From Halomonas sp. HL-48 (GTDB lineage: Bacteria > Pseudomonadota > Gammaproteobacteria > Pseudomonadales > Halomonadaceae): DNA of 64,000 bases. Each line of letters starts with the position of its first letter. Position 1 is the stretch's first letter. This document shows positions 18,599 through 29,363 of the stretch, piece by piece. The position numbers and the translations under genes are program-made. The notes beneath the pieces were generated by a model. That model did not search any database and had not been told where the DNA came from. It saw only the letters and a program-made list of their open reading frames with translations. Location of the stretch: assembly GCF_001314875.1 (NCBI RefSeq), contig NZ_LJZS01000007.1:1-64000 (forward strand), written 5' to 3'.

Positions 18599-19378
18599 GT
18601 GCAGCTTCCAACGGGGAGTTCTCAACCGGTGTATTACGTGGGCTGGGACGTAGGCGGCTGGAACTGCGACGCCAACCCCGCCAGCCGCGATGCGCTGGTG
18701 GTGCTGGATGCCGCGCTGAATCTGGTCGGGGCGCCGTGGCGGGGAAATCTGCGCACGACACTCAATGACGCCCACAACACCCGCGACCTGATCGAGCGCC
18801 TGCTGGGTCTGTGCCAGCTTCAGGCGCAGGGCGCTGAACATGTGGTGATGGCTATCGATACGCCGTTGGCGTTGCCAAGCGCGCTTCTGGCGCTGGCCCG
18901 CGGCGACGCGGTCAGTGCGCTGGGCCGCTCCCAGGAGAATCCTTACCTGTATCGGGAGACGGAGCGCTGGCTGTTTCAGCGGGGTATTACGCCGCTGTCG
19001 CCGATCAAGGACATGATCGGCAGCCAGGCCACCAAAGGCATGCACCTGCTGGCGCGCTTCGCACCACATATCGCCGCGTGCGGCCAGTGGCAAAGCGACG
19101 ACCAGACGCTGACCGTGGTTGAAGGCTATCCGTCGCCTGCCAAGCGCTCCCCGGCGTTTGCGGCCCTGCGCCAGCGGGTGAGCATGCCCGTCTCGCTTGA
19201 AGCCATGCTGCACCAGCCAACCCCCAAGCAGCAGGATATCCAGGATGCCTGGCTGTGTGCGATGCTGGCTTGGAGCCTACCGCATGCCGCGCAGAATGTT
19301 GCGTGGCCGCCGGCCACCATGCCGGCGGAGGAAGGCTGGATCTTTGTCCCCGCTGACAGCCTGAAACCGACCGTTTGA
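18599..19378 (+). CDS. DUF429-like protein
   Basis: YYVGWDVGGWNCDAN N-terminus; VVMAIDTPLALP; EGYPSPAKRSPAF; GTG start. Confidence 0.6.
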   Translation: MQLPTGSSQPVYYVGWDVGGWNCDANPASRDALVVLDAALNLVGAPWRGNLRTTLNDAHNTRDLIERLLGLCQLQAQGAEHVVMAIDTPLALPSALLALARGDAVSALGRSQENPYLYRETERWLFQRGITPLSPIKDMIGSQATKGMHLLARFAPHIAACGQWQSDDQTLTVVEGYPSPAKRSPAFAALRQRVSMPVSLEAMLHQPTPKQQDIQDAWLCAMLAWSLPHAAQNVAWPPATMPAEEGWIFVPADSLKPTV

Positions 19379-19388
19379 CGCGGGCGGA

Positions 19389-20120
19389 TTACTCGCTTTC
19401 GGCGGGCAGCTCAGCGCTGTGGTAGACGTTCTGCACGTCGTCCAGGTCGTTCAGCATGCCGAGCAGTTTTTCAAACATCGCCACGTCATCGCCTTCCAGG
19501 GGCGTGGTGGTTTGCGGCAGGAACTGAATCTCGTCGGCTTCGAAGTCGATCTCGCCAAAGGTGTCGAGCAGCGCCTGCTTGGCCTTGGCGTAGTCGGTAT
19601 GCGGCGCAAACACGGTGATGCGGCCGTCTTCCTGCTCGATATCGGTAACGTCGACGTCCGCTTCCATCAGCGCTTCCAGCACGGCTTCCTCGTCGCTGCC
19701 GGCAAATGCGAAGATCGCGCAGTGATCAAACATGTGGCTGACGCTGCCGGGGGTGCCGATTTTACTCTTGGTCTTGGTGAAGCAGCCGCGCACGTCGCCG
19801 AAGGTGCGGTTTGGATTGTCGGTCAAGCACTCGACGATCAGCATGGCATTGCCGGGGCCGAAGCCTTCGTAGCGGGCGGCGGAAAAGTCTTCGCCACCGG
19901 CGCCGCTGGCTTTATCCAGCGCCTTGTCGATCACGTGCGAGGGTACCTGGTCTTTCTTGGCACGCTCCATCAGGCCGCGCAGCGCCAGGTTGCTGTGGGG
20001 GTCAGTGCCGCCCGCCTTGGCGCAGACATAAATCTCGCGCCCGTACTTGCTGTAGACCTTTGTCTTCGCATCGGCCGTTTTGGCCATGGATTCTTTACGG
20101 TTCTGAAAAGCCCTACCCAT
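19389..20120 (-). CDS. YebC/PmpR family transcriptional regulator (YeeN-like)
   Basis: [32 protein letters not shown]...[29 protein letters not shown]. Confidence 0.9.
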   Translation of the reverse strand: MGRAFQNRKESMAKTADAKTKVYSKYGREIYVCAKAGGTDPHSNLALRGLMERAKKDQVPSHVIDKALDKASGAGGEDFSAARYEGFGPGNAMLIVECLTDNPNRTFGDVRGCFTKTKSKIGTPGSVSHMFDHCAIFAFAGSDEEAVLEALMEADVDVTDIEQEDGRITVFAPHTDYAKAKQALLDTFGEIDFEADEIQFLPQTTTPLEGDDVAMFEKLLGMLNDLDDVQNVYHSAELPAESE

Positions 20121-20315
20121 GTTGACGTCCTGTAATCAGCAATCACCTCTGCAGGTCAGAGGCATTATCAAAAGGCCAAAGTTTACCCAACAGCGTATCA
20201 TGCTAACAGCGTTATTTGCGCACGCGCAGGGGTCGCCTCGCTGGGCGTGAGGTACACTGTGCGCGTCACCCTACGCCGGTGGCAAAAGGAATAATAAGCG
20301 AGCAAGGAGAACCAC

Positions 20316-20933
20316 ATGCCATTCTCACTTTGGCTATCGTTGGCGGCGGTATGCGCCATGGGTGCCATGTCGCCGGGGCCGAGTCTGGCACTGGTGCTGC
20401 GCCATACGCTGGGCGGCGGCAGGCTGGTCGGCATGACGGCCGCGCTATGCCATGCCGGCGGGGTGGGAGCCTATGCGCTGCTCACCGTGTTGGGCTTGGG
20501 CGCCTTGATTGCCAAGTCGCCCGCGCTCTTTCAACTGATTACCTGGGCGGGGGCTGCCTACCTGGCGTGGTTGGGCATTCAGGCGTTGCGCGCGGGTGGC
20601 GCGGGGGCCATGCAGCAACAGGGCGCGGTCACTTCCAACGCTCGGGCTGCCAAAGAAGGCTTGCTGGTGGCGCTTGGCAATCCCAAGCTGATCATTTTTT
20701 TCATTGCCTTGCTGAGCCAGTTTGTGACGCCCGACATGAGCCTGCTCGGCAAAGTATTGATCGTGGTCACGGCGATGGTCATCGACGGCGGATGGTACGT
20801 GCTGGTGGCCGTTGCGCTGTCCCATTCGCGGGTGCTGCCCTGGCTTCAGCGGCGGGCCCACTGGATCAACCGGATTACCGGCGTGTTGCTGCTGGCACTG
20901 GCGCTGCGAGTTGTGGCGGGCCCGCTCGGCTAG
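20316..20933 (+). CDS. LysE/RhtB family translocator
   Basis: AMSPGPSLALVLRHTLGGGRLVGM...KEGLLVALGNPKLIIFFIALLSQFV. Confidence 0.92.
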   Translation: MPFSLWLSLAAVCAMGAMSPGPSLALVLRHTLGGGRLVGMTAALCHAGGVGAYALLTVLGLGALIAKSPALFQLITWAGAAYLAWLGIQALRAGGAGAMQQQGAVTSNARAAKEGLLVALGNPKLIIFFIALLSQFVTPDMSLLGKVLIVVTAMVIDGGWYVLVAVALSHSRVLPWLQRRAHWINRITGVLLLALALRVVAGPLG

Positions 20934-21024
20934 ACGGCGCATGCCTGGCTCGGCGAACTGGTGCATGGAGCGCAGACATGGCATGGTAAGCGGTTAGGCG
21001 AGGCGTTCCGGGGGGAGGCGGCAA

Positions 21025-21510
21025 ATGACACTTTACGATCAGGATTGTTATACCCACACGGGGCAGCCGTTCAACCTGCGTGCCCTACAGGGGCAGGTGT
21101 TGCTGGTGGTCAATGTCGCCAGCCGTTGCGGTTTTACCCCACAGCTCAAGGAGCTGGAAGCGCTCTATCAGCGCTATCGCGACCGGGGATTTACCGTGCT
21201 GGGGTTCCCCTGCGACCAGTTTGGCAAGCAGTCGCCGGAAAGTGCCGAGGCGTTCTGTGCCTTTGGCGAACAGCAGTTCGGGGTGACGTTTCCGCTGATG
21301 GAAAAGGTCTGCGTCAACGGCCCCAAGGCCCATCCGCTGTTTGTGCAGCTCAAGCGCGAAGCGCCCGGCCTGCTTGGCACCCGCATGATCAAGTGGAATT
21401 TCACCAAGTTCCTGGTCGGCCGCGATGGCAAGGTGATTGCCCGTTTCGCCCCCCGCGACCATGGCCGAGAGCTCCGTCTGCGCCTGGAGCGTGCCCTGGA
21501 CGAGGCTTAG
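21025..21510 (+). CDS. glutathione peroxidase
   Basis: VNVASRCGFTPQLKELEALY, LGFPCDQFGKQ, KWNFTKFLVGRDG. Confidence 0.94.
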   Translation: MTLYDQDCYTHTGQPFNLRALQGQVLLVVNVASRCGFTPQLKELEALYQRYRDRGFTVLGFPCDQFGKQSPESAEAFCAFGEQQFGVTFPLMEKVCVNGPKAHPLFVQLKREAPGLLGTRMIKWNFTKFLVGRDGKVIARFAPRDHGRELRLRLERALDEA

Positions 21511-21890
21511 GCCTCACTGCGGGCGATCATCACCCGGCTCATCAGCTCGTTCCAGCGGTGGCGCACCATCATCGTGGTCATACCCGAAAACAGCGCCCAA
21601 CTCTTGCGCCGCCAGCCTTTCAAACGCAGGTTATGGCTGACCAGCTGCTGCATCAGTTTGCGGTCGTTGAACTGCCGCCATTCGCTGGCGATAGACAGCT
21701 GATACCGGGCCATCACCGGGGCCATTTCGAGCCGAAACATCCACTCCAGCTCGTGAAACGACATCTGATACCGCTCCACCACCTCCACCATCTGGGCATA
21801 ATCGCGCTCGCTGGGTTCGCGGTCCAGCCACAACGGGGCCAGTGCCAACCATAAATCACCGCGTTCATCGACTAGCTGCTGTGCGTTCAT
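21507..21890 (-). CDS. conserved hypothetical protein
   Basis: 127-aa ORF filling the gap between glutathione peroxidase and fabV; family not assigned confidently. Confidence 0.6.
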   Translation of the reverse strand: MNAQQLVDERGDLWLALAPLWLDREPSERDYAQMVEVVERYQMSFHELEWMFRLEMAPVMARYQLSIASEWRQFNDRKLMQQLVSHNLRLKGWRRKSWALFSGMTTMMVRHRWNELMSRVMIARSEA

Positions 21891-22044
21891 TTACAAAGCC
21901 TCGTGGGCGGTCGTAGGTGAAACGATATCCTGACGTGAAAGGTCAATAAGCTCAATAGCGGACAGCGCCGCCTGAGCCCGCTAGAATGGCGTCACTCCAA
22001 GACGGTGCGACACCGAATACGTTTTTTCGAAGAAGAGGTTCACT

Positions 22045-23250
22045 GTGATTATCAAACCCAAAGTACGCGGCTTTATTTGCACGACCACCCACCCGGTTGG
22101 CTGCGAGCAGAACGTTCGCGAGCAGATCGAGGCCACTCGCGCCCGCAATCTGGATAAAAGCGCCGGGCCCAAAAAGGTGCTGGTGATCGGGGCTTCCAGC
22201 GGGTACGGCTTGGCGGCGCGGATCACCGCGGCGTTTGGCTACGGTGCCGATACCCTGGGCGTGTTCTTTGAAAAACCTGCCACCGAGAGCAAACCCGGTA
22301 CCGCAGGCTGGTACAACAGTGCGGCGTTTGACAAGTTCGCCAAGCAGGAAGGCCTTTACAGCAAATCGATCAACGGCGATGCCTTCTCTCACGAAGCGCG
22401 TCAAAAAGCCATTGAATTGATCAAGCAGGACATGGGCGAAATCGACCTGGTGGTGTATTCGCTGGCGTCGCCGGTGCGCAAGCTGCCGGATAGCGGCGAG
22501 CTCAAGCGCTCAAGCCTTAAGCCGATTGGCGAAACCTATCGGGCGACGGCGATCGACACCAACAAAGACGCCATTATCGAAGCCGAGGTGGAGCCCGCCA
22601 CCCAGCAGGAAATCGACGACACCATCACCGTGATGGGCGGCGAGGACTGGGAACTGTGGATGGACGCGCTCGACCAGGCCGGCGTGCTGGCCAAGGGCGC
22701 GCGCAGCGTGGCGTTCAGCTACATCGGCACGGAAATTACCTGGCCGATTTACTGGCACGGTGCCCTGGGCAAAGCCAAGGAAGACCTCGATCGCGCCGCG
22801 ACGGCGATCGACAGCAAGCTCAAGGCCACCGGCGGCGGTGCCAACGTGGCGGTGTTGAAGTCCGTGGTCACCCAGGCCAGCGCGGCCATTCCGGTCATGC
22901 CGCTGTATATCGCCATGGTCTACCGCATCATGAAAGAGCAGGGCGTCCACGAAGGCACTATCGACCAGCTCAACCGCCTGTTCGGCGAGCGGCTGTATGC
23001 CCCACAGGGCGGTGAGCTGGTGACCGACGAGGCGGGCCGCGTTCGCCTGGATGACTGGGAGCTGCGCGACGATATCCAGAAGGCCTGCCAGGACCTGTGG
23101 CCGGAAGTCACCACCGACAACCTGTTCGAGATCACCGACTACGCCGGCTACAAGCACGAGTTTCTGAAGCTGTTTGGCTTTGAGCGTGACGATGTCGATT
23201 ACGATGCTGACGTCGACACGCTGCTCGAGTTTGATGTGGTCAACCTATAA
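22045..23250 (+). CDS. fabV: trans-2-enoyl-CoA reductase FabV
   Basis: [57 protein letters not shown]. Confidence 0.96.
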   Translation: MIIKPKVRGFICTTTHPVGCEQNVREQIEATRARNLDKSAGPKKVLVIGASSGYGLAARITAAFGYGADTLGVFFEKPATESKPGTAGWYNSAAFDKFAKQEGLYSKSINGDAFSHEARQKAIELIKQDMGEIDLVVYSLASPVRKLPDSGELKRSSLKPIGETYRATAIDTNKDAIIEAEVEPATQQEIDDTITVMGGEDWELWMDALDQAGVLAKGARSVAFSYIGTEITWPIYWHGALGKAKEDLDRAATAIDSKLKATGGGANVAVLKSVVTQASAAIPVMPLYIAMVYRIMKEQGVHEGTIDQLNRLFGERLYAPQGGELVTDEAGRVRLDDWELRDDIQKACQDLWPEVTTDNLFEITDYAGYKHEFLKLFGFERDDVDYDADVDTLLEFDVVNL

Positions 23251-23293
23251 GCGCATGGCGCTGCTGCCACGCGCGCATTGCGTTATCGCAGGA

Positions 23294-23319
23294 CGTCGGG
23301 CCTATGGCCCGGCGTTTTT
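23294..23319 (+). terminator. Rho-independent terminator after fabV
   Basis: CGTCGGGCC-TAT-GGCCCGGCG (one G-T pair) followed by TTTTT. Confidence 0.85.
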
Positions 23320-23417
23320 GCATTTGCACGGGGTATTTTTTTCCTCGCGACGCCGTCGCTGCCTTTACCCAAGCAATTGGTTAAGATGGCGGTTTGTTTT
23401 CGTCACGGCGGTTTTCC

Positions 23418-24395
23418 ATGCAGCATAGCGCAGCCAATTCTCCCCATGCCGCCTCGCGACGGCGGGTAGCGTTTGTGCTGCTGCCGGGGTTTTCGCTGCT
23501 GGCCCATGCCAGCGCGCTGGAACCCTTGCAGATGGCCAACCAGCTCAGCGGGCAGATGCTTTATCACACCGTGACGCTGAGTATGGATAGCGAGCCGGTG
23601 CGCAGCGGCGCGCAGCTTTCCGTGCTCGCTCAGCACGCGCTGGACAATCCGCTTGGCCCGTTGGATCTGCTGCTGGTCTGCGCGCCGACACCGCTGCCCT
23701 ATGCGTTGCCTGCCAAACTCAATGAGTGGCTACGCGGGCATCTCGGTCGCGGGGTGATGCTTGGCGGGCTGGCCGGCGGTAGTGAGGTACTGGCCCGCTG
23801 CGGGTTGCTCGAAGGCTACCGCGCCACGCTGCCATGGCAGCGCTTCGATGCCTTTGCCCAGGCCTATCCCCAGGTCACGCTGTCCCAGCAGCTGTTCGAA
23901 ATCGATCGCGACCGGCTTTCCTGCGCGGGCGGTACCGCCGCCATGGACATGATGCTGACGTTGATTGGCCAGCATCACGGCGCGCGTCTGGCCGAGCAGG
24001 TCTCCGAGCAGTTTGTCTGCGACCGCATTCGCCTGGCAGACGAACGCCAGCACGTGCCGCTGCGCAGCCGTTTGGGCCACGCGCCGCAGAGCCTGGTGGA
24101 TGCCGTGACGTTAATGGAAGCCAATATCGAGGAGCCGCTGTCCACTCTGGAACTGGCCGAGCATCTGGGAATATCCCGGCGTCAGCTGGAGCGGCTATTT
24201 AAGAAGTACCTGCAGGCGGTGCCCAGTCGCTACTACCTCGACCTGCGATTGCAGGAAGCCCGCAAGCAACTGCGCGAGAGCGACCGGGCGGTAGGCGATA
24301 TTGCGTTTGCCACCGGGTTTTCCTCGGGGGCGCACTTTTCCACCGCCTACCGTCACCATTTCGGCATGACGCCGAGGGAGGAGCGTTTAGGTTAG
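23418..24395 (+). CDS. GlxA/ArgR-like AraC family transcriptional regulator (DJ-1/PfpI-like plus AraC HTH)
   Basis: RRVAFVLLPGFSLLAHASALEPL; C-terminal HTH ISRRQLERLFKKYLQAVPSRYYLDLRLQEAR. Confidence 0.9.
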   Translation: MQHSAANSPHAASRRRVAFVLLPGFSLLAHASALEPLQMANQLSGQMLYHTVTLSMDSEPVRSGAQLSVLAQHALDNPLGPLDLLLVCAPTPLPYALPAKLNEWLRGHLGRGVMLGGLAGGSEVLARCGLLEGYRATLPWQRFDAFAQAYPQVTLSQQLFEIDRDRLSCAGGTAAMDMMLTLIGQHHGARLAEQVSEQFVCDRIRLADERQHVPLRSRLGHAPQSLVDAVTLMEANIEEPLSTLELAEHLGISRRQLERLFKKYLQAVPSRYYLDLRLQEARKQLRESDRAVGDIAFATGFSSGAHFSTAYRHHFGMTPREERLG

Positions 24396-25181
24396 CGTAT
24401 CGACAATGCCGCCTTCCACGCGCAGGGCGGCGCCGGTGGTGGCGCTGGCCTGGGGCGAGGCCGCGTAGACGCTCATGCTGGCCACTTCTTCGGGGGTTGC
24501 CAGGCGCTGAATGATCGACGAGGGTCGGTTCTCCTGCACGAAGCGTGCTTCCACGTCCTCTTGCGAAACGCCCTCTTTGTCGGCCATTTCCTGGATCATG
24601 TTGAGCACGCCCTCGGAGCGGGTCGGCCCCGGTAAAATGGCGTTGACGGTCACCTGGGTGCCGCTCAATACTTTCGCAAGGCCTCGCGAAACCGACAGCA
24701 GCGCCGATTTGGTCATGCCGTAGTGGACCATTTCGCTAGGGATATTGATGCCCGATTCGCTGGACAGGAACTGGATGCGCCCCCAGTTGCGATCGCGCAT
24801 GCCTTGAGCGTAGTGGCGCGAAAGGCGCACGGCGCTCATGATATTAACGTCGAAGAACTGCTGCCAGGTGGCGTCGTCGACCTCAAAAAAGTCCTGTGGG
24901 CCAAAGATGCCCACGTTATTGATCAGGATGTCGGTCTCCGGCTGCTGATCGATCAGCGTCTGGCAGCCTTCGGCGGTACCCAGGTCGGCGGCCACGCCCG
25001 TCGCTTTGGCGTTGGGAACGTCTTTCTTGATGGCCGCGATGGCCTCGTCAATTCGCGCCTGGGTGCGCCCGGTGATAACCACCTCGGCACCTGCATTGGC
25101 CAGGCCCTGGGCAATCGCAAAGCCGATACCTGCTGTCGAGCCGGTGATAATCGCGTGCTTGCCGTTGAGATCAATCTGCAT
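24387..25181 (-). CDS. SDR family oxidoreductase
   Basis: HAIITGSTAGIGFAIAQGLANAGA, INNVGIFGP, YGMTKSALLSVSRGLAK. Confidence 0.93.
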   Translation of the reverse strand: MQIDLNGKHAIITGSTAGIGFAIAQGLANAGAEVVITGRTQARIDEAIAAIKKDVPNAKATGVAADLGTAEGCQTLIDQQPETDILINNVGIFGPQDFFEVDDATWQQFFDVNIMSAVRLSRHYAQGMRDRNWGRIQFLSSESGINIPSEMVHYGMTKSALLSVSRGLAKVLSGTQVTVNAILPGPTRSEGVLNMIQEMADKEGVSQEDVEARFVQENRPSSIIQRLATPEEVASMSVYAASPQASATTGAALRVEGGIVDTLT

Positions 25182-25347
25182 GGAGTGCTCCTCTCGTCCT
25201 GAGTATCAGTACCTCACTACACAACGAATAACTTTATAGCTTGCTAAGGAATATGGGGCTCTTACGGCGCTCTTCAAGGGCAGCGTTCTTCCATGTGCCA
25301 GGCTCATTCATGCTAAATGTGATCGCTAGCCTCACGCCCGGTTATGA

Positions 25348-25662
25348 CTAGGCATTTGGCGGCATCACCACCCACTCCGGCTCCTCGAATTCGCCGATCA
25401 GGCGGATCTCGCAGCAGGGGGCCGCACGACGGATGATCTCCTTGATCTCCGGGTTGGGCTGGGCTTCCATGGCGTCGCGGCTGGCCTTGCTGTCCCAATG
25501 GGCGATGGCGATCAGGGTGTTGGGGTCGCCGATCTTACGATGCAGTTCGGTGCCGCGTGCCCCTGGTGCCTGCTGGATGAGTTGGCTGGCGCGGACCCAG
25601 GCATCGGCGTAGTCCTCGGCGCGGTAGCCGTCGCGGATATGCACTTCGAAGATATATTTCAT
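25348..25662 (-). CDS. antibiotic biosynthesis monooxygenase-like (ABM/dimeric alpha-beta barrel) protein
   Basis: 104 aa; GARGTELHRKIGDPNTLIAIAHWDSKASRDAM. Confidence 0.65.
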   Translation of the reverse strand: MKYIFEVHIRDGYRAEDYADAWVRASQLIQQAPGARGTELHRKIGDPNTLIAIAHWDSKASRDAMEAQPNPEIKEIIRRAAPCCEIRLIGEFEEPEWVVMPPNA

Positions 25663-25756
25663 GGCGCTTCTCCCTGTTGCTGCTGCTGAAGCTTTCGATC
25701 CTGGGCCAGTGTATCCCGCCCACCGTCCTGATCCCGCGGCCTCTTTTCTCGCGCTG

Positions 25757-26797
25757 CTAGTCGAGCGCGATGCTCAGCGTCTGCCGGGTCTTGCAGGGGT
25801 AGCCGTGGCGCAGGTGAAGGGTGCGCTCGTCGAGGGCCATCACCACCGCGAACAGGGTCTCCATGCGCTCGGCCTCGGGCAGGTCGATGTCGGTGTGCTT
25901 GCAGATCGACATGGGCGCATTGTGGTGGTCGCTCAGTACGTCGAACAGCGCGTTGACGCTGGCCTTGGGCGGTGGGTCGAGCAGCTCATCGAGGCGGCGC
26001 AGGCGCACATGGGAGTCGGGCTTGGGGAAATCGGCGACACAGGCGGTGGCGGCCGCGGCGTAGAGGTGGTTGGTATGGGTTACCCGCCCGCCGCTGGGCT
26101 CGAGTACCCCCGGCGGCCCGGGCTGGACCTCGAAGCCCGCGGCCTGGCCTTTAGCGCTCGCGACCAGAAAGTGCGCCGGTGAAGCGACGCGGTCTTCCGC
26201 GACGATGCGCTGGGCGCTGGTGAAACCGTCGCTCTCGAGAAGTTTGCGCAGGGCGACGTGGATCGGCAGGCCGTCGCCGCAGGTCTGCGAGCGGATGGCG
26301 TTGAGACACACGCCGAGGCCGTGGGCGTTGAGGCCGATCTTGGCCAGCATCCCGGCCTCGCCAACGCTGACCAGCGGCGGGGCGTCGTCGCCCTCTATGT
26401 GCAGTACTACCACGTTGTCGAGCTGGTCGAGACGCCAGTCCCAGTTCTGAGCCAGCCATTGGCGACCCTGCTGGTAGAGCGAGAAGGCGGAACAGCCGCC
26501 GCTGGCTTGGGTTAGTGAGATCTCGCTGCGGCAGTTGAGGGTGAGGATGTCGTCGCGCTGCAGATCGGCGCCCTCGGCAATGCCCTCGAGCTCATCCAGA
26601 ATCGCCGGAAAGCCGCGTTCGATAGCCGGTATAAAGCGCCGCGCCGCCTGCCGGGCGGCGGCCCAGTCGAGGCCTACAAAGTCTTGAAACAGCCGGTCAT
26701 AGACCTCAATGCTGCGCTGAATCTGTGCGGCATGGCGCTGGCCATGGGCCACACCAATGGCATGGCGGCTACCACGTAGGTGGGTTACGTCGAGCAT
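25757..26797 (-). CDS. C45 family autoproteolytic acyltransferase/hydrolase (acyl-CoA:6-APA acyltransferase-like)
   Basis: EGIAEGADLQRDDILTLNCRSE, GGCSAFSL Cys nucleophile, AQNWDW, GLNAHGLGVCLN. Confidence 0.87.
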   Translation of the reverse strand: MLDVTHLRGSRHAIGVAHGQRHAAQIQRSIEVYDRLFQDFVGLDWAAARQAARRFIPAIERGFPAILDELEGIAEGADLQRDDILTLNCRSEISLTQASGGCSAFSLYQQGRQWLAQNWDWRLDQLDNVVVLHIEGDDAPPLVSVGEAGMLAKIGLNAHGLGVCLNAIRSQTCGDGLPIHVALRKLLESDGFTSAQRIVAEDRVASPAHFLVASAKGQAAGFEVQPGPPGVLEPSGGRVTHTNHLYAAAATACVADFPKPDSHVRLRRLDELLDPPPKASVNALFDVLSDHHNAPMSICKHTDIDLPEAERMETLFAVVMALDERTLHLRHGYPCKTRQTLSIALD

Positions 26798-27045
26798 GTG
26801 GCGTGCTCCTCAGGGAGGGGATTTGCTCAAGCCTACCGCGAACAGCGTTGAAGTGCAGGGGGCTTGGGTATGCAGGGTCACTGATACCGTGAGGTGAGCA
26901 AGGATGGATAATAGAGTGTTACAAAAAATGAGGGCGCCAGTTAAATGCTGCTTTTCATAATTTGCCGTCCCATTGCTGAAAGCAGTTACCCTATTCGGCC
27001 CCTTATACTGTTTTCATTCCCTTACTCCACTGGAGGTAGCGTCCC

Positions 27046-28260
27046 ATGAGCCACACCCCAAGCCGTCAGGATTTCGATCACTACATGGCGCCCAACTACT
27101 CGCCGCAGCAGGTCATTCCGGTGCGTGGCGAAGGCAGCCGCTTGTGGGACCAGGAGGGGCGTGAATATATCGATTTCGCCGGGGGCATCGCGGTCAATTC
27201 CCTGGGCCATTGCCACCCGGTGTTGGTCAACGCCCTCAAGACGCAGGGCGAAAAGCTGTGGCATCTCTCCAATGTGTTTACCAACGAGCCTGCGCTCAAG
27301 CTGGCCAAGGCGCTGGTCGAGCGAACCTTTGCCGACAAGGCTTTTTTGTGTTCGTCCGGGGGTGAAGCCAACGAAGCCGCGCTGAAGCTGGCGCGCCGCT
27401 GGGCGGTGGATCACCACGGCGAGTACAAGGACAAGATCATCTCGTTCTCTCAGTCCTTTCACGGGCGCACCTTCTTTACCGTAAGCGTGGGCGGCCAACC
27501 CAAGTACTCCCAGGGCTTTGGCCCGGTGCCGGGGGGCATTCTGCACGCCACCTACAACGATCTGGAAAGCGTGCGCAAGCTGGTCGGCGACGACACCTGC
27601 GCGATCATGGTCGAGCCCATGCAGGGCGAGGGCGGTATCGTGCCCGGCACGCAGGACTTCCTCCAGGGGCTGCGCGACCTGTGCGACGAACACCAGGCGC
27701 TTTTGATCTTTGACGAGGTGCAAACCGGCGTGGGTCGCAGCGGCGAGCTCTACGCCTACAAGAATTACGGTATTACCCCGGATATTCTCACTAGCGCCAA
27801 ATCCCTGGGCGGCGGCTTCCCCGTAGGGGCTATGCTGGCGACCGATGCGGTGGCTAAATCCTTGGCAATCGGCACCCACGGCTCGACTTACGGCGGTAAC
27901 GCCTTGGCTTCGGCGGTGGCGCTTGCGGCGGTCGAGTTCATCGACACCCCCGAGGTGCTCGCGGGGGTCAGGAAACGCCACGATCTGTTCCGCGAGCACC
28001 TGGAGACCATCAATCGCAAACACGGCGTGTTCAAGGAGATCCGCGGCATGGGGCTGCTGATGGGGGCGCAAATGTCCGATGCCTTCGAGGGCCGCGCCAA
28101 AGATATACTGCCGCTGGCCATCGAAGAAGGCCTGATGGTGCTGATTGCCGGCCCTAATGTACTGCGCATGGCGCCGTCGCTGGTGATTCCCGAGGCGGAC
28201 ATTGCGGAAGGCATGGCCCGTCTGGAGCGTGCCATCGAACGGTTGGTTGCGACCGAATGA
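27046..28260 (+). CDS. aruC: succinylornithine/acetylornithine transaminase
   Basis: class III aminotransferase with PLP Lys in [16 protein letters not shown]; first gene of arginine succinyltransferase cluster. Confidence 0.93.
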   Translation: MSHTPSRQDFDHYMAPNYSPQQVIPVRGEGSRLWDQEGREYIDFAGGIAVNSLGHCHPVLVNALKTQGEKLWHLSNVFTNEPALKLAKALVERTFADKAFLCSSGGEANEAALKLARRWAVDHHGEYKDKIISFSQSFHGRTFFTVSVGGQPKYSQGFGPVPGGILHATYNDLESVRKLVGDDTCAIMVEPMQGEGGIVPGTQDFLQGLRDLCDEHQALLIFDEVQTGVGRSGELYAYKNYGITPDILTSAKSLGGGFPVGAMLATDAVAKSLAIGTHGSTYGGNALASAVALAAVEFIDTPEVLAGVRKRHDLFREHLETINRKHGVFKEIRGMGLLMGAQMSDAFEGRAKDILPLAIEEGLMVLIAGPNVLRMAPSLVIPEADIAEGMARLERAIERLVATE

Positions 28261-29363
28261 GCGAGCCGCACGCAGCCACACCACAGGGGGCGTTGAGGAT
28301 GCTGGTAATTCGACCGGTGAAAATGGCGGACCTGCCGGCGCTTGAGCAGCTGGCCGAGCACGCGGTACCCAGACTCACCAACCTGCCCGCCAACCGCGAG
28401 CGGCTTGAGGAGCGTATCGCGCGTTCTGAAGCCGCCTTCAACGACGAGGTGGAGTTCCCTGGCAACGAGCATTATACGTTTGTGCTGGCCGACGATACCC
28501 GCGATGAAGTGCTGGGCACAGCCACCATTCGTGCCCAGGCGGGCGCCAACGAGGCGTATTACACCTACCGTCAGGAAACGCTGATTCATGCGTCGCAGCA
28601 GCTCAATGTGCGCCGCGAGGTGCAAACCCTGGCGCTATCCCACGAAGTCTCGGATGCCACGCTGCTCTGCGCGCTGTCGCTCAACCCCCGCTACAAGGGC
28701 ACCAGCGCGGAAAGCCTGCTGCGTCGAGCGCGGCTGATGTTTATCGCCCAGTACCCGGAGCGTTTTTCGCGCATCCTCGCCGTGGCGTTTCCCGGCTACC
28801 TGGACACGCGCAGCGAATCACCGTTCTGGGAAAGCGTCGGCCGGCACTTTTTTGCGCGCAGTTTTCAGGAGATGAACCACATTGCCGGGGTACGCTCGAA
28901 AAGCTTTATCGCTGAAGTGATGCCCCAGTTCCCGCTCTATTTGCCGCTGCTAACGCCCCAGGCGCGGGCGGCGATTGGTCGTGAACACCCCGCCCACGAA
29001 GAAGCCCTGGAAGAAATGCTGGCGGAAGGTTTCGTGCGTTCCCGCCACGTGGATATTTTCGATGCCGGGCCGATCGTCAAGACCGAGCGCGAGCAGCTGG
29101 AAACGTTTCGGCGCGCCGCCTGGCACCCGGTGCGACTTCGCCCCGAGCATGCCTTGCCCGATGCGGAGCCGGCGATGATAGCCAACCAGAAGCTGGGCGG
29201 CTTTCGCTGCATCGTGGCGCGCTATGCGCTGTCGCCCACCGGTCAACTGATGCTGTCGCCCGAGCATGCCGAGCGCCTGGGTGTTGAAGAGGGCCGCGCG
29301 GTGCTGGCCGCGCCGTTAACCCTGCCGAGCGCGGTGGACGCCCTCGATGAAGGAGAAATGTAA
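28257..29363 (+). CDS. aruF: arginine N-succinyltransferase, first subunit (AruF-like)
   Basis: AstA family: [20 protein letters not shown]...[15 protein letters not shown]; start either 28257 (ATGA overlap) or 28299. Confidence 0.88.
   Translation: MSEPHAATPQGALRMLVIRPVKMADLPALEQLAEHAVPRLTNLPANRERLEERIARSEAAFNDEVEFPGNEHYTFVLADDTRDEVLGTATIRAQAGANEAYYTYRQETLIHASQQLNVRREVQTLALSHEVSDATLLCALSLNPRYKGTSAESLLRRARLMFIAQYPERFSRILAVAFPGYLDTRSESPFWESVGRHFFARSFQEMNHIAGVRSKSFIAEVMPQFPLYLPLLTPQARAAIGREHPAHEEALEEMLAEGFVRSRHVDIFDAGPIVKTEREQLETFRRAAWHPVRLRPEHALPDAEPAMIANQKLGGFRCIVARYALSPTGQLMLSPEHAERLGVEEGRAVLAAPLTLPSAVDALDEGEM

Noticed and set aside
15965-19213. 1082-aa minus-strand ORF
   Set aside because: Runs antisense across the ABC transporter, alcohol dehydrogenase and DUF429 genes; low-complexity His/Arg/Gln-rich translation typical of antisense frames in GC-rich coding DNA.
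27022-28284. 420-aa minus-strand ORF
   Set aside because: Almost exactly antisense to aruC; mirrored-frame artefact.
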